Source: Fibrobacter sp. UWB2 (lineage in GTDB: Bacteria > Fibrobacterota > Fibrobacteria > Fibrobacterales > Fibrobacteraceae). Taken from it: a stretch of 64,000 bases of DNA. Numbering within the stretch: position 1 is the first letter of the stretch; every line of letters starts with the position of its first letter. The notes under the pieces are model-generated. The model was not told the DNA's origin. It was given only the letters and a program-made list of their open reading frames with translations, and searched no databases. A program made the position numbers and the translations under genes. Positions 10,501 to 17,952 of the stretch are shown one piece after another. The stretch is taken from assembly GCF_002210425.1 (NCBI RefSeq), contig NZ_MWQK01000001.1, positions 620,001 through 684,000 of the forward strand, given 5' to 3'.

Positions 10501-10965
10501 CGGATTGTTCACAGACTCGACAGCGAAGTTCACCGTTTCAGACGCACTGGCACCCTTGGAGTCCGTTGCCGTGAAAGTAATGTCTTCGGAGCCGTTCCAA
10601 AGCGGGCCCGGCGTTGCAATTTCAACCGTGTGGTCCGGAGCGATCGTCACCTTCAAGTTCTTGTTGCCGCTCACCTTCCAGCGGATCTGCGAGGGCTGGT
10701 CCGTGTCGTCAGTGACAAAATTATCGAGCTTAATTTTCGAGAAAGTCCCGCCTTCCAAAATAGATTCGCCAGGAATTCCACCCACCTGTGGCGGTTCGTT
10801 CGCCGGAGCAGGTTCAGGGGCAGGTTCATTCACAGGGGCGGCAGCCGGTGCGGGGGCCGCCTGTGGAGCCTGGTCCGCAGGCGCAGGATTTTGCGCAAAC
10901 GATGATGTTGCAATAACACTAGCAGAAGCTATCAAGGTCGCCATGGACCTCTTCAGTTTATTCAT
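4561..10965 (-). CDS. Giant secreted protein with 20 tandem cadherin/Ig-like repeats
   Basis: About 2,134 residues. Order: signal peptide (MNKLKRSMATLIASASVIATSSFA), a Pro/Ala/Glu-rich linker to about residue 60, then 20 repeats of about 95-130 residues. Each repeat opens with a VNDPP-like boundary and a D/E-Q-x-I-x-E-K stretch, then has DPDHK/DPDNK (a likely Ca2+-binding Asp cluster), a W/L core and VTDPEGA. The last repeat resembles the cadherin-like 'GSFEYTPNKGFSGIDEF' type. The C-terminus is NNANKKKK, with no visible type IX sorting domain or LPXTG. Loops are inserted at the same place in repeats 2, 5, 8, 11, 14 and 17, four of them Lys-rich. The ATG at 10965 is preceded by GGAG; an upstream extension of nine codons is unlikely. 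Probably a cell-surface or periplasmic adhesin or scaffold. Function is inferred only from architecture. Confidence 0.88.
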   Translation of the reverse strand: MNKLKRSMATLIASASVIATSSFAQNPAPADQAPQAAPAPAAAPVNEPAPEPAPANEPPQVGGIPGESILEGGTFSKIKLDNFVTDDTDQPSQIRWKVSGNKNLKVTIAPDHTVEIATPGPLWNGSEDITFTATDSKGASASETVNFAVESVNNPPAVTQIPSQVITEGQQFTKIRLDDFVNDPDHKKDQITWDTEVVPAGGAQADGDLSVTIDGNRVATIVVPDKHWFGAARIKFIANDPDYGSDNKTAAFTVTPVNDPPKITKKIPDQIIDEKNQFDMIPLADYVEDPDDDVMKLKWTVSGNKDLKIEIDKYGSAIATIPNEFWNGQERVTFTVTDAAGASAKQDVLFKVNSQNDAPEFVQNIPDQTIDEKQEFAPIQLGQYVKDPDHRIEMLKWAVSGAKDLKVSVSGGVATIRIPNKMWNGSESIKFKATDPEGASADCEAVFTVNSVNDLPKFIRPIPNQNINEKQQFTKIKLDDFVKDEDHKNSELSWDVEVKHQGQMPELGTLNVNIDDQHVATVEIPDPSWFGNTIATFTVTDPEGGSAKQDVALNVRSVNDPPVFKKIPDQAIDEKNEFTSFIMDDYLSDADHDFSKLKIEITGNKDLKVNIDNRSHEVFVKIPHDQWNGTETLMFTATDPEGARASTSAKFTVKAINDPPVMKDIREQTIKEKGEFQPIELDNFVEDLDHAKNRLKWTITGNKELKVAMDGAHVVRITPPSPQWHGAEALTFKVCDPDNACDERTANFTVESVNDVPMFVKQIMPQTIREKGQFQPIKLADMVKDLDNKLSDLSFSVSSKPAAGSKKKDSELKVNIDANKVATIVIPNKYWNGAEEITFTVTDPEGAKASSSALFTVESVNDLPEIKQVADQTIQEKGEFTPFNVSELVSDPDDRFESLKIDFTGNKDLKVDMSKAGIVTVKTPNKMWNGSEKVTFTVTDPSGAKARTTATFTVVSVNDPPVMKEIASQTVKEKESFKPIELDNFVEDLDHPKNRLKWKIEGQKELRVAMDPTHKVTVTPPNPNWNGSEKIRFTVTDPDGASDSKEVTFTVQSVNDAPEFVRDLRDQTIDEKKQFQPIKLADFVKDPDHKISELKWTFKVNPINQGSSSKKKGGDEPAGETLRVQVGADQVANIVIPNKYWHGAANITFTATDPEGASASKTARFEVRSVNDAPVISASAPTGETILEGGRFKTIDLSTLAEDPDHPASSLKWEVTGNRDLKVDIRKDNTVIVSVPDKQWSGKENLTFSVTDPEGAYARHKMVFEVTRVNDPPTFVKRIPDQKIKEKETFKQIKLDEFVKDPDNKPNELRWRITGAKQLKAEISPSRVLTVTAPNKDFWCAPELMMLEVSDPDGAKTSQTITFEIVSVNDPPVLRDIPPQKIREKGTFKDIDLSKFVRDPDNTMEQLSWSVKVKKPESEQPKKSKKGKKGKKDDDDEEEEVVKDPFSVVIYKGGLAHINIADQYWHGERNVVFTVKDPDGATDSKTVNFVVESVNDAPVIRPILAQTIKEKEHFEPIDLTKFISDPDHPTSSLKIEVAPTRALKATINAKKQLVVTTPDKYWNGSEKIRLDVTDPEGARASQQIDFDVTPVNDPPVITKEIGNQKIKEKERFTPVDLARIVHDPDNKPNELKWSVSGNNQLVVDIKNGRATVTTPNPNWFGKETLTFTVMDPAGDKQSAKATFEVIPVNDPPKFKTIPPQVIDEKKTFPAIDLTKFVTDPDNSVDELKWSIDGENPFAVAAPAKAKHNKKDKKKKKAKKQEEAPAPTFAKHELKYNISEKGILTVEIPNKYWNGTETVTINVFDPSKEKASIDVRFTVKSVNDAPVVKEIPGQTTLEGKAFKSINLDEYVSDPDHKKNEIRWSVSGAKNIDVRINANHVAEIKPRRDNWFGDETIIFTATDPAGASDKSVVKFIVKHVNAAPVMRDIPDYTIRENQNEGVIATIKLDQYARDKDHNFDDLKWKFTGQKQLQVTYDKSKKTVIVAQPYSHWKGKPERITFTVTDPEGATAHKTATFTVIAVNNAPETKPLSYQTREGETLKVPAATGLMSAAKDPDGDKLESVKTVMKPRNGRIVLNEKNGSFEYTPNKGFSGIDEFTYKVYDPSGLGSKVTNVEISVQFKPKDVRGNNANKKKK

Positions 10966-10995
10966 TGTCGATCTCCGATACCATACACGCAATCA

Positions 10996-11014
10996 AAATT
11001 TCATTGTGAAATTT
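10996..11014. promoter_or_regulatory. Perfect inverted repeat in the 5' leader of the giant gene
   Basis: AAATTTCA and TGAAATTT flank a three-base spacer TTG, about 30-50 bases upstream of the ATG. The symmetry suits an operator or a small leader hairpin. It stands alone, without a T-run in either direction, so a terminator is unlikely. Regulatory role inferred. Confidence 0.35.
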
Positions 11015-11317
11015 CTCACACGTCCTTAAAAAACGTTTCTAAATATAATGCTTTTCCCTCAAAACTTTTCACCCTGCAGGAATCTTTTTCCTTAACAAAA
11101 ATTGCCTTTTTTGTCTAATCCGCTTTTCAATTTTACGTAAGTATTTGAGTATCAACGAGTTACAGAAAAAGCTCCCCCAAATGGCAAAAAATCAGGAAAA
11201 ATGCGTTTTCAAGCCCATTTCGACGCGAAGCTGCCGGTTATAGGCACTTTCTATTGTAAATTTTTTGTAAAACTAGGGGGATTTTGGGTATCAAGCCCCG
11301 ACAAGGCCCCTCAAAAA

Positions 11318-11347
11318 ATGACAAAATCGGCCAAAAATAGCTATTTT
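11318..11347 (+). promoter_or_regulatory. Possible sigma-70 promoter for the 11384 gene
   Basis: ATGACA as -35 (5 of 6 match), an 18-bp spacer and TATTTT as -10. The start of transcription would fall about 30 bases before the ATG, leaving room for the AGGA ribosome-binding site. Confidence 0.35.
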
Positions 11348-11383
11348 ATGAAAATAAACCATTAAATCTAACCAGGAAAAACA

Positions 11384-11791
11384 ATGAAATTCGTATTTCT
11401 CTGCGACGCCAACTACCTCAAGGGCGACATGGTCAACTTCCAGAACAACTTCCCGACCAATCACGAACTCGTGACGATGACCTCTGAAGACCTTCTCCAG
11501 AGCAAGTCCATCATCGAAGGGACCTTCGCTATCTTGGCAGAACGCACCACTTGGCAGAAGAACTTCAGCCTTTTCCGCTACTTCGGCTTGCTCCCGCTTC
11601 TCGAAGTGCTCCCGCTCGGCATCGTGAGCCGTGGCCGCCGCAACGAACCCATCAAGGGCCGCAGCCAGAACAGAAACCAGGAAATCTTCTTCAATCCGGC
11701 CGCATCCGCTGAAGAACTCTACCTCCAGGTCGACAAGTTCGTCGCCGCTCCTCCTTCTGGCTACTCCTATCCGCGCGGTGCCGCCAAGTAA
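11384..11791 (+). CDS. Hypothetical cytosolic protein
   Basis: 135 residues with no signal peptide or membrane segment. The N-terminus MKFVFLCDANYLKGDMVNF begins with a beta-strand; the middle holds a hydrophobic FRYFGLLPLLEVLPLG segment, and a basic patch SRGRRNEPIKGRSQNR follows. I do not recognise the family. It has a good ribosome-binding site (AGGA). It is followed after three bases by the M23 peptidase gene, so the two are very likely cotranscribed and may work together, for example with the cytosolic domain of the peptidase protein. That link is inferred from position only. Confidence 0.75.
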   Translation: MKFVFLCDANYLKGDMVNFQNNFPTNHELVTMTSEDLLQSKSIIEGTFAILAERTTWQKNFSLFRYFGLLPLLEVLPLGIVSRGRRNEPIKGRSQNRNQEIFFNPAASAEELYLQVDKFVAAPPSGYSYPRGAAK

Positions 11792-11794
11792 GGC

Positions 11795-13327
11795 ATGCAG
11801 AGAAAGGTCCTAGAAAGCCTTTACAACCATGGCGGGCTTACGCTTTTCGCCATTTCTGACGAAGAAGCGTTGCCCACAGAAGCCTTGCACAAGTTCGCAC
11901 TGGCACTTAACGCCGGTGCGCGTTTTGTTGTAATTGACTTTACCGGAAAGCGCCCTTTTGAAGGGAAAGCGCCGTTCCAGACTTCGGACCTTTCACAAAA
12001 ACTCCTTTCCACCGAGGATATCGAACAGATTACAGCCTCCGCCGCAGATGACGGATGCATCTCGTTCACGGGCGTCAAGCCCCTCCCCACCTCGGACACC
12101 GAATTCCGCACGCTCTACCACAATATCAGAAGCCTCGAAACGATTGCCCCGCAAGTTATCGGCATCATTTCGACAGAGCAGGTAGAAAACGTCGGGAACC
12201 TGGTCTCCATGGCCCGCCTCCTGATAATGCACGTGACCCCGCTTTCCATGAAATCGGCAGCATCGTTTATCGAAGATGTCAAGGAGGCTCAAAAAATCGA
12301 AATTTTGTGGCTTTCCAAGGAACGCCCCACAGGGCGCGCCTACCCCAAGGCTCGCAAGGCCATCCGCAAAAACGCCTGCGCCACCAAGGAAGCGTTCACC
12401 CTGGATTTCAAGAAAAATCCGGAAGAGCTCGCGAAAGTCATCAAGAAGCTTCACAAGATTTCCATTCTCACTAAGAACCCGCTTGACGGATTCCCGAGAC
12501 TTGTCCGCAACCTGTTCCCGCTGCTCCTCCTTGCGGTAATCATTGCGCCGTTCCTCTTTGTCACCGACATCGACAGGAGCGATTCCAACCTCCGCGACCG
12601 CATCCAGGAACGAAACCAGCTCTCCGTAGCGCCTTCGTTCGAATACACCTTCGACGGAAGCGAAAGCATGCAACGCATCGCGCGCTACGCCATTGGCAGA
12701 TTCGACGCCATCATCACCAACGAAAAGATGATCAAGAACTATGTAGCGAAAACGCTCGAAGATAACGGCTTTAGCGTCGTCGCATGGGAAAAGAACAACT
12801 TGAACATTCCGCCCAAGGGCACGGTCATGCGATTCTCGCGACCAGACGAAATTAAGCGCCCCGCCTCTGCAGATACCATTGGCGCCGCCTGGAAATTCTG
12901 GACATCCGTCATTTCGGACAGCATCGCCTACCTCACGGAATTTTATCATGAAACAGCGACCGCCACGCAGAGAAAGCACAACGGCATCGACGTCGCAAGC
13001 CGCCAGGGAGCCCGCATCCTAGCGCCGTTTGGAGCCAAGGCCTGGACTAGCCGAGACGAACGCGGAGGCGTCATTATCGCACTTGTCCGTAAAGAAGATG
13101 TTATCTTGTTTATGCACTGCGACAAGCTCCTTTATCTGAACGGTCAAGAAGTCATGCCGGGCGACCCAATCGCCACCGTTGGCACTACCGGGCACACAAC
13201 TGGACCCCACGCCCACATCGTTACAGGCCTCGTCAGCAAGAAGGGAAAAAAGAGAATCGGGAACGTTCGTTACGATGTTATTGACCCCATAAAGTGGTTT
13301 TACAGGTTCAAGCCGACCTCCAAATAA
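11795..13327 (+). CDS. Membrane-anchored M23 metallopeptidase with large cytosolic N-terminal domain
   Basis: 510 residues. Residues 1-235 lack a signal peptide and look like a soluble alpha/beta domain (GARFVVIDFTGKRPF, QVIGIISTEQVENVG). Residues 239-256 (LFPLLLLAVIIAPFLF) form one transmembrane helix. The rest is periplasmic and ends in an M23/LytM domain. Zinc ligands H395 and D399 (HNGID) and H474 (HAH), plus catalytic His at 441 and 472, are all present, so the enzyme is predicted active on peptidoglycan cross-links. Before it lies a region (about 275-345) that resembles a substrate-binding or LysM-like segment only weakly. A cytosolic domain tied to a periplasmic endopeptidase suggests control from inside the cell. 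The soluble domain is not identified. Confidence 0.85.
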   Translation: MQRKVLESLYNHGGLTLFAISDEEALPTEALHKFALALNAGARFVVIDFTGKRPFEGKAPFQTSDLSQKLLSTEDIEQITASAADDGCISFTGVKPLPTSDTEFRTLYHNIRSLETIAPQVIGIISTEQVENVGNLVSMARLLIMHVTPLSMKSAASFIEDVKEAQKIEILWLSKERPTGRAYPKARKAIRKNACATKEAFTLDFKKNPEELAKVIKKLHKISILTKNPLDGFPRLVRNLFPLLLLAVIIAPFLFVTDIDRSDSNLRDRIQERNQLSVAPSFEYTFDGSESMQRIARYAIGRFDAIITNEKMIKNYVAKTLEDNGFSVVAWEKNNLNIPPKGTVMRFSRPDEIKRPASADTIGAAWKFWTSVISDSIAYLTEFYHETATATQRKHNGIDVASRQGARILAPFGAKAWTSRDERGGVIIALVRKEDVILFMHCDKLLYLNGQEVMPGDPIATVGTTGHTTGPHAHIVTGLVSKKGKKRIGNVRYDVIDPIKWFYRFKPTSK

Positions 13328-13338
13328 AAAAATTGGTG

Positions 13339-13362
13339 TTTTACGTCACACGTAACGTAAAA
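13339..13362. other. Inverted repeat TTTTACGT/ACGTAAAA
   Basis: An 8-bp perfect inverted repeat with an 8-base spacer, just after the peptidase stop and about 130 bases upstream of the lipoprotein gene. No U-run follows the stem, so it is a weak terminator candidate; an operator is equally possible. Confidence 0.35.
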
Positions 13363-13493
13363 ATACGTGAAAAACGGGCTTTCGTAACAGTAAATTTACA
13401 CCCATACTATCGCAAATTAATCCACAATTAAGTAACTTTGGTACACGGGATTGATGTAGTTAAAAAACAATGTCAAAACAAAAGGATTAGGAC

Positions 13494-13946
13494 ATGAAAC
13501 ATTCAATCATTTGGGCTTCTCTCGCACTCGCTGCAGCACTCGTTTCCGGTTGCTCTGGAGTCGTAACCCCAAAGGCCGAACTTGCCACCCATAACGACGC
13601 AGTTCACGATATTCCTGCCATTGACAGCCTCATCGTCAGCATGAAGCAAGACTACATCAAGCAGTGCTATATGCCGGTTGCAAGCCACTTGCCGCCTGAA
13701 AATTCCTGCCAGTCCGACTTGTTCCAGATGGTCGAACGCCGCTACCACATGGAATACAACCAGAACCACGTTGCCGCCGCTAGCAACGAACTCTTCTTCA
13801 AGGACGTCGTTCCGGAAATCAACAAGAAGGTCAAGAGAGAACCGGCCCTCCGCGATCCGCTGCGCCGCGCATTCTCCAACAGCAACGAAATGCTCGCCTA
13901 CTACAAGGACAAGTATAAGTTCAATACCCAGATTGAACAGTTCTAA
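13494..13946 (+). CDS. Hypothetical lipoprotein
   Basis: 150 residues with a signal peptide and lipobox LVSGC, so probably a lipid-anchored envelope protein. The mature part is mostly helical and charged and contains two cysteines (KQCYMPVA and NSCQSDLF) that could form a disulfide. No family recognised. The start ATG has a good AGGA ribosome-binding site. It is monocistronic by position: an intergenic gap precedes it and a strong terminator follows. Confidence 0.75.
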   Translation: MKHSIIWASLALAAALVSGCSGVVTPKAELATHNDAVHDIPAIDSLIVSMKQDYIKQCYMPVASHLPPENSCQSDLFQMVERRYHMEYNQNHVAAASNELFFKDVVPEINKKVKREPALRDPLRRAFSNSNEMLAYYKDKYKFNTQIEQF

Positions 13947-13971
13947 TTCTAAAGCATGATTTTTGACGAGA

Positions 13972-13997
13972 GCGCGGCCGCGAGCTGCGCTTTTTTC
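13972..13997 (+). terminator. Rho-independent terminator after the lipoprotein gene
   Basis: Stem AGCGCGGC / GCTGCGCT (one G-U pair) with loop CGCGA, followed by a run of T. It ends about 45 bases before leuC and separates the two transcription units. Confidence 0.8.
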
Positions 13998-14040
13998 TAT
14001 ATTTGACCCGCAATAAAACAAACCTAAAAGAGACAAATCT

Positions 14041-15450
14041 ATGGGAAAATCACTCTATCAGAAAATTTTCGAAAGCCACACGGTAGCTAAGCTCCCGAGC
14101 GGCCAGTGCCAGCTCTTTATCGGGCTTCACCTCTGCCACGAAGTGACGAGTCCGCAGGCCTTCGCCCAGCTCCGCGAAGAAGGCCAGAAGGTGCTGTTCC
14201 CGGAACGCACTTTTGCCACGGTCGACCACATTATCCCGACCACTTTCCCGGAACGCAACCGCCCGCTCCAGGACGGCATTTCCGAAGAGATGTTCTCCCA
14301 TATCGAAAACAACACCAAGAATAACGGCATCAAGTTCTTTGGCCCCAGCACCTGCGAACAGGGCGTTATCCACATCGTGGGCCCGGAAGAAGGCGTGACG
14401 CAGCCGGGTATGACCGTTGCTTGCGGTGACTCTCACACGGCAACGCACGGTGCATTCGGTGCTATCGCATTCGGTATCGGCACAAGCCAGGTGGCAGACG
14501 TTCTCGCCACCCAGACGCTCGCCATGAGCCCCCTCAAGACTCGCCGCATCAAGTTCACCGGCAAGCTCAAGCCGGGTGTGACCGCCAAGGACGTTGCCCT
14601 TGCTTACATCGCTAAGCTCGGCGTGAACGGTGGCGTTGGCTACGCTTACGAATTTGCCGGTCCGGTCATCGAAGAAATGGGCATGGAAGGCCGTATGACG
14701 GTCTGCAACATGGCTATCGAAGGTGGCGCCCGCGTCGGTTACTGCAACCCCGACGAAAAGACTTTTGAATACCTCAAGGGCCGTCCGTACGCCCCGAAGG
14801 CAGACAAGTGGGACGAAGCCGTTGCTTACTGGAAGTCTGTGGCTACCGACGCCGACGCCCAGTTTGACGACGAAGTCGAAATCAACTGCGACAACCTCGA
14901 ACCGATGGTTACCTGGGGTATCACTCCGGCTCAAGCCATCCCGCTCAACGGCAACATGCCGAAGATCGACGAATTCGAAGGCAGCGAAAAGAAGGTCATT
15001 TCCGAAGCTTATGAATACATGGGCTGGGAAGAAGGTTCCAAGATGATTGGCCGCCCGATCGACATCGCATTCGTGGGTAGCTGCACTAACGGCCGCCTCT
15101 CCGACTTGCAGGCCGCCGCCGAAATCATCAAGGGCCACAAGGTTGCCCCGACCGTCAAGATGTGGGTCGTTCCGGGCTCCATGAAGATCAAGGTGGAAGC
15201 CGAACAGCTCGGTCTCGACAAGATCTTTAAGGAAGCCGGTGCCGAATGGCGCGAAGCAGGCTGCTCGCTCTGCCTCGCCATGAACCCGGATAAGCTCAAG
15301 GGTCGCCAGGTCAGCGCAAGCTCCAGCAACCGTAACTTCAAGGGCCGCCAGGGCAGCCCGACGGGCCGCACCATCCTCATGAGCCCCGCCATGGTGGCTG
15401 CCGCCGCCATCGAAGGCAAGATCACCGACGTCCGCAAGTACATCAAGTAA
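14041..15450 (+). CDS. leuC: 3-isopropylmalate dehydratase large subunit
   Basis: Catalyses, with LeuD, the isomerisation of 2- to 3-isopropylmalate in leucine synthesis. The 469 residues match the standard length. Iron-sulfur ligands are visible in GSCTNGR and in [13 protein letters not shown]. The aconitase-family segment [20 protein letters not shown] is intact. leuC is the first gene of a leuCD pair with 18 bases between the stop and the next start. An AGAGA ribosome-binding site precedes the ATG. Confidence 0.97.
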   Translation: MGKSLYQKIFESHTVAKLPSGQCQLFIGLHLCHEVTSPQAFAQLREEGQKVLFPERTFATVDHIIPTTFPERNRPLQDGISEEMFSHIENNTKNNGIKFFGPSTCEQGVIHIVGPEEGVTQPGMTVACGDSHTATHGAFGAIAFGIGTSQVADVLATQTLAMSPLKTRRIKFTGKLKPGVTAKDVALAYIAKLGVNGGVGYAYEFAGPVIEEMGMEGRMTVCNMAIEGGARVGYCNPDEKTFEYLKGRPYAPKADKWDEAVAYWKSVATDADAQFDDEVEINCDNLEPMVTWGITPAQAIPLNGNMPKIDEFEGSEKKVISEAYEYMGWEEGSKMIGRPIDIAFVGSCTNGRLSDLQAAAEIIKGHKVAPTVKMWVVPGSMKIKVEAEQLGLDKIFKEAGAEWREAGCSLCLAMNPDKLKGRQVSASSSNRNFKGRQGSPTGRTILMSPAMVAAAAIEGKITDVRKYIK

Positions 15451-15468
15451 CGCAAGGAGATTTAAAAA

Positions 15469-16071
15469 ATGAATTCTATCGACATTGTTAAAGGTTCCGG
15501 CGTTCCTGTACGCGGCAACGACATCGACACAGACCGTATCATCCCGGCACGTTTCCTCAAGTGCGTGACTTTCGAAGGCCTCGGCGCAAACGCCTTTGCC
15601 GACGATATCGCTGGCCTCGCCGCTCAGGGCAAGGTCCACCCGTTCCGCGATCCGGCCTACAAGAACGGTTCCATCCTCGTTTCGAACCAGAACTTCGGTT
15701 GCGGTTCCAGCCGTGAACACGCTCCGCAGGCACTCAAGCGCTGGGGCATCCGCGCCATCATCGCCGAAAGCTACTCCGAAATCTTCTTCGGTAACTGTGT
15801 GGCCATTGGCGTGCCTTGCTACAAGGTAAGCCACGAAGTTGCAGACAAGATCCTCTCCTGGATTGAAGCACACCCGAGCGAAGAACTCGTCACCAGCACC
15901 GAAAGCCGTACGCTCAAGATGGGTGACGAAACCATCGAGCTCACGCTTGCCGACGGCCCCCGCGGCCAGTTCCTCGACGGCTCCTGGCACGCACGTTCCG
16001 CCCTCATGGCCAACGCCGACAAGGTGCAGGAACTTGCAAGCAAGCTGCCGTATATGCAGTTCCTTAAGTAA
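15469..16071 (+). CDS. leuD: 3-isopropylmalate dehydratase small subunit
   Basis: Swivel domain partner of LeuC, 200 residues. The conserved GNDIDTDRIIPARFLK and FGCGSSREHAPQAL motifs are present. A strong AAGGAGA ribosome-binding site precedes the ATG. The transcript probably ends at the hairpin 45 bases downstream. No leuA or leuB lies in the window. Confidence 0.96.
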   Translation: MNSIDIVKGSGVPVRGNDIDTDRIIPARFLKCVTFEGLGANAFADDIAGLAAQGKVHPFRDPAYKNGSILVSNQNFGCGSSREHAPQALKRWGIRAIIAESYSEIFFGNCVAIGVPCYKVSHEVADKILSWIEAHPSEELVTSTESRTLKMGDETIELTLADGPRGQFLDGSWHARSALMANADKVQELASKLPYMQFLK

Positions 16072-16080
16072 TTGCAAGAT

Positions 16081-16104
16081 GTCATGCCCGCCTCTGAGCG
16101 GGCA
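16081..16104 (-). repeat. Palindromic element
   Basis: TGCCCGC (16085-16091) and GCGGGCA (16098-16104) form a perfect 7-bp stem. The flanking GTCATG is the reverse complement of the CATGAC end of the family, so this copy is in minus orientation. It directly precedes the leuCD terminator. Confidence 0.7.
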
Positions 16105-16114
16105 CCCCCCTTTC

Positions 16115-16149
16115 AAAAACGTCCAGGTTAAAAGCCTGGGCGTTTTTTT
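16115..16149 (+). terminator. Rho-independent terminator after leuCD (copy 1 of a repeated terminator)
   Basis: Stem AACGTCCAGG / CCTGGGCGTT with loop TTAAAAG, preceded by A-run and followed by TTTTTT, so it may work in both directions. Two near-identical copies follow at 17241 and 17953. Confidence 0.85.
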
Positions 16150-16211
16150 CAAGCAAAAACCAAACATAAAAAAGATATATTTAAATAAGAAAATTAAAAA
16201 AGGAACATGTT

Positions 16212-17225
16212 ATGCAATATTTTCTTGAATACATGAAAGAGATCTTTATCGGCAACACGCCTCTAATTTTACTCTGTTTTCTTCCATTATTACCTTATTT
16301 GGGAACATTCGCTATACTTTATATGATTGCGACGATGACTGCTACAGGAACTCGCTTTGCGAACTGGTTGATTCAAAAACTAGGACCATTCCAAAAAGTT
16401 GGTTTCGCTTTGCTTATCACATTCGTTTATTTTATTTTCAAAAATTTTCTATACTCACATATAGATAATTACACTGATGAAATAAAAATTTTTGATGATG
16501 AAAGCGATTTTTTTGCAACATGCTTTGGGTGCACCCTTCTATTTATAAATTCGCTATTGTTACTTTACGCCAAAAACATTTTCACAATACTCCAATGGAA
16601 AAAATGGATATTCATCCCTCTTTTTATTGTTGCTCAACTAATAACACTCTTCTTTGCCTCAGCATCTCTCAATTGGACAACCGATTTTAAATATGGAGAC
16701 ATCCAGACGACGCTTCTTGACGATAGATTAAGATCAATGGAAAAATACTATGACTACGAAATTATCATCAACAAAGAAGACATCCTTATTGCATTGAAAG
16801 GACCATCATTTATAAAACAGACATCTATAAACCTGCGTGTATACGGAGACTCAATTTGTCTTGTAGGACAAGAAATTCTACAAGATCTTTATTCAAGCAA
16901 GGAAACAACACCGTCAATACTAAACTCTAAGACCTGCAGATGGATTGTCGATGAAGCCCAAAACGAGGAAAGTGCAAAGAATTTGGCCCAAAGTATTCGA
17001 TCTTACCATCAAGAATATTTCATCGGGTGGGAACCGACATCTGGCACATCTACTGAAATAATTCTTCTCGATTACAAGAAATTTAGGCAAAAAAAGTTAT
17101 TCTTCACTTTTGCAGACGAGCGCATTCCCAAAGCCACGAAAATTTTAAATGCAGTTAATTTCTATCTCGATTATTGGGAAAAGTTTAAGCCACAAAATGT
17201 TGACAGCGAACAAACTGACAAGTAG
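16212..17225 (+). CDS. Hypothetical membrane protein, AT-rich
   Basis: 337 residues. Four hydrophobic segments occupy the N-terminal half (about 14-40, 55-78, 105-125 and 135-155). A soluble region of about 180 residues follows, with mixed alpha/beta character and a Cys pair (SICLVGQ, SKTCRWIV). No family recognised. Base and codon use is markedly richer in A/T than leuCD, with AAA, ATT and TTT codons dominating, which suggests horizontal origin. The ribosome-binding site AAGGAAC is 7 bases from the ATG. The gene stands alone between two near-identical terminators. Confidence 0.7.
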   Translation: MQYFLEYMKEIFIGNTPLILLCFLPLLPYLGTFAILYMIATMTATGTRFANWLIQKLGPFQKVGFALLITFVYFIFKNFLYSHIDNYTDEIKIFDDESDFFATCFGCTLLFINSLLLLYAKNIFTILQWKKWIFIPLFIVAQLITLFFASASLNWTTDFKYGDIQTTLLDDRLRSMEKYYDYEIIINKEDILIALKGPSFIKQTSINLRVYGDSICLVGQEILQDLYSSKETTPSILNSKTCRWIVDEAQNEESAKNLAQSIRSYHQEYFIGWEPTSGTSTEIILLDYKKFRQKKLFFTFADERIPKATKILNAVNFYLDYWEKFKPQNVDSEQTDK

Positions 17226-17240
17226 AACCCTCAAAACATT

Positions 17241-17276
17241 AAAAAACGTCCAAGTTAAAAGCCTGGGCGTCTTTTT
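17241..17276 (+). terminator. Rho-independent terminator (copy 2)
   Basis: Near-identical to the leuCD terminator, with the sequence AACGTCCAAG, loop TTAAAA and GCCTGGGCGT, then CTTTTT. It lies 16 bases after the AT-rich membrane-protein gene. Confidence 0.8.
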
Positions 17277-17438
17277 GCAAGACGAATAAAAAGGACAAAA
17301 TAATAGTCATTTATTCAACATTTCCATTTTTCCAAGTCCAAGGCCCCGCAATTTCGCATAAATAAAGGTATATTTAGGCTGTTTTATAGGAATTCATTGA
17401 GAGACAAAACAAACAAAAAAAATATGGCATAAATACAT

Positions 17439-17873
17439 ATGTTATGGATAATTTTAATCTGCTTAATCATTGTCGGTGTTATTACCAATAATTATACACC
17501 ATTAAAAGTTTTTGGTAAAATCGTGGCTTGGTTCTTTGGAATTGTATTGGCTTTATGCTTAATTTTATTATTGATAGCTGCTATTGCTACAAGAATTGAA
17601 GAAGCCGACAAAAAGAAAGAACAAGAAGCTTATTGGGAAAAGGTTAAGCAAACGCCGTTAATTCAATGGGCATGTGATTCTGATGGCTACCAATTATATT
17701 TAGCGGAACGTCCTGAATACGTTTATCAATGCACAACCGGAAAATTAATCGCCACTTTGTATTCAAACGGTTATACATGCAGACCATCATATAAGACAGT
17801 AAACCATTGGAAGTATTGTGAGCATACAAATCAAGCAAAGAACTCAAAATACAACCATTTATTGAAAAAATAG
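17439..17873 (+). CDS. Hypothetical membrane protein, AT-rich
   Basis: 144 residues with two N-terminal hydrophobic helices (about 2-16 and 28-51, CLILLLIAAIA) followed by a charged helix (RIEEADKKKEQEAYWEKVKQ) and a short soluble C-terminus with four cysteines (ACDSDGYQLY, YQCTTGK, YTCRPS, KYCEHT). The cysteines could bind metal or form disulfides. Not recognised. Composition is as A/T-rich as the preceding gene. No convincing ribosome-binding site is visible before the ATG. The 210-bp interval upstream contains no other gene. Confidence 0.6.
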   Translation: MLWIILICLIIVGVITNNYTPLKVFGKIVAWFFGIVLALCLILLLIAAIATRIEEADKKKEQEAYWEKVKQTPLIQWACDSDGYQLYLAERPEYVYQCTTGKLIATLYSNGYTCRPSYKTVNHWKYCEHTNQAKNSKYNHLLKK

Positions 17874-17952
17874 GTTTGGCCGAAGTTCTCATTTTATCGA
17901 GGCGCTTTACGAGCAAAGGGTTTTAGGGCGTCGCCCTAGGCGAACCCCATTC

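Larger units (their letters stand above)
10966..11383. other. 418-bp divergent intergenic region
   Basis: Separates the giant repeat-protein gene (minus) from the 11384 gene (plus). It holds a perfect inverted repeat close to the giant gene and a plausible plus-strand promoter. I found no convincing small gene. The stretch is A/T-rich with several runs of A and T. Confidence 0.6.

Noticed and set aside
4936-10905. An open frame of almost 2,000 codons on the strand opposite the giant repeat protein
   Set aside because: It is fully antisense to a protein with clear domains, has no ribosome-binding site or recognisable motifs, and similar long antisense frames oppose lysS, prfC, leuCD and the 54438 gene. 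The host genes avoid TTA, CTA and TCA, the codons whose complements would be stops.
14050-16167. A 705-codon minus-strand frame across leuC and leuD
   Set aside because: Spans two well-supported genes and their gap, and the translation resembles no protein. Same explanation by codon use.
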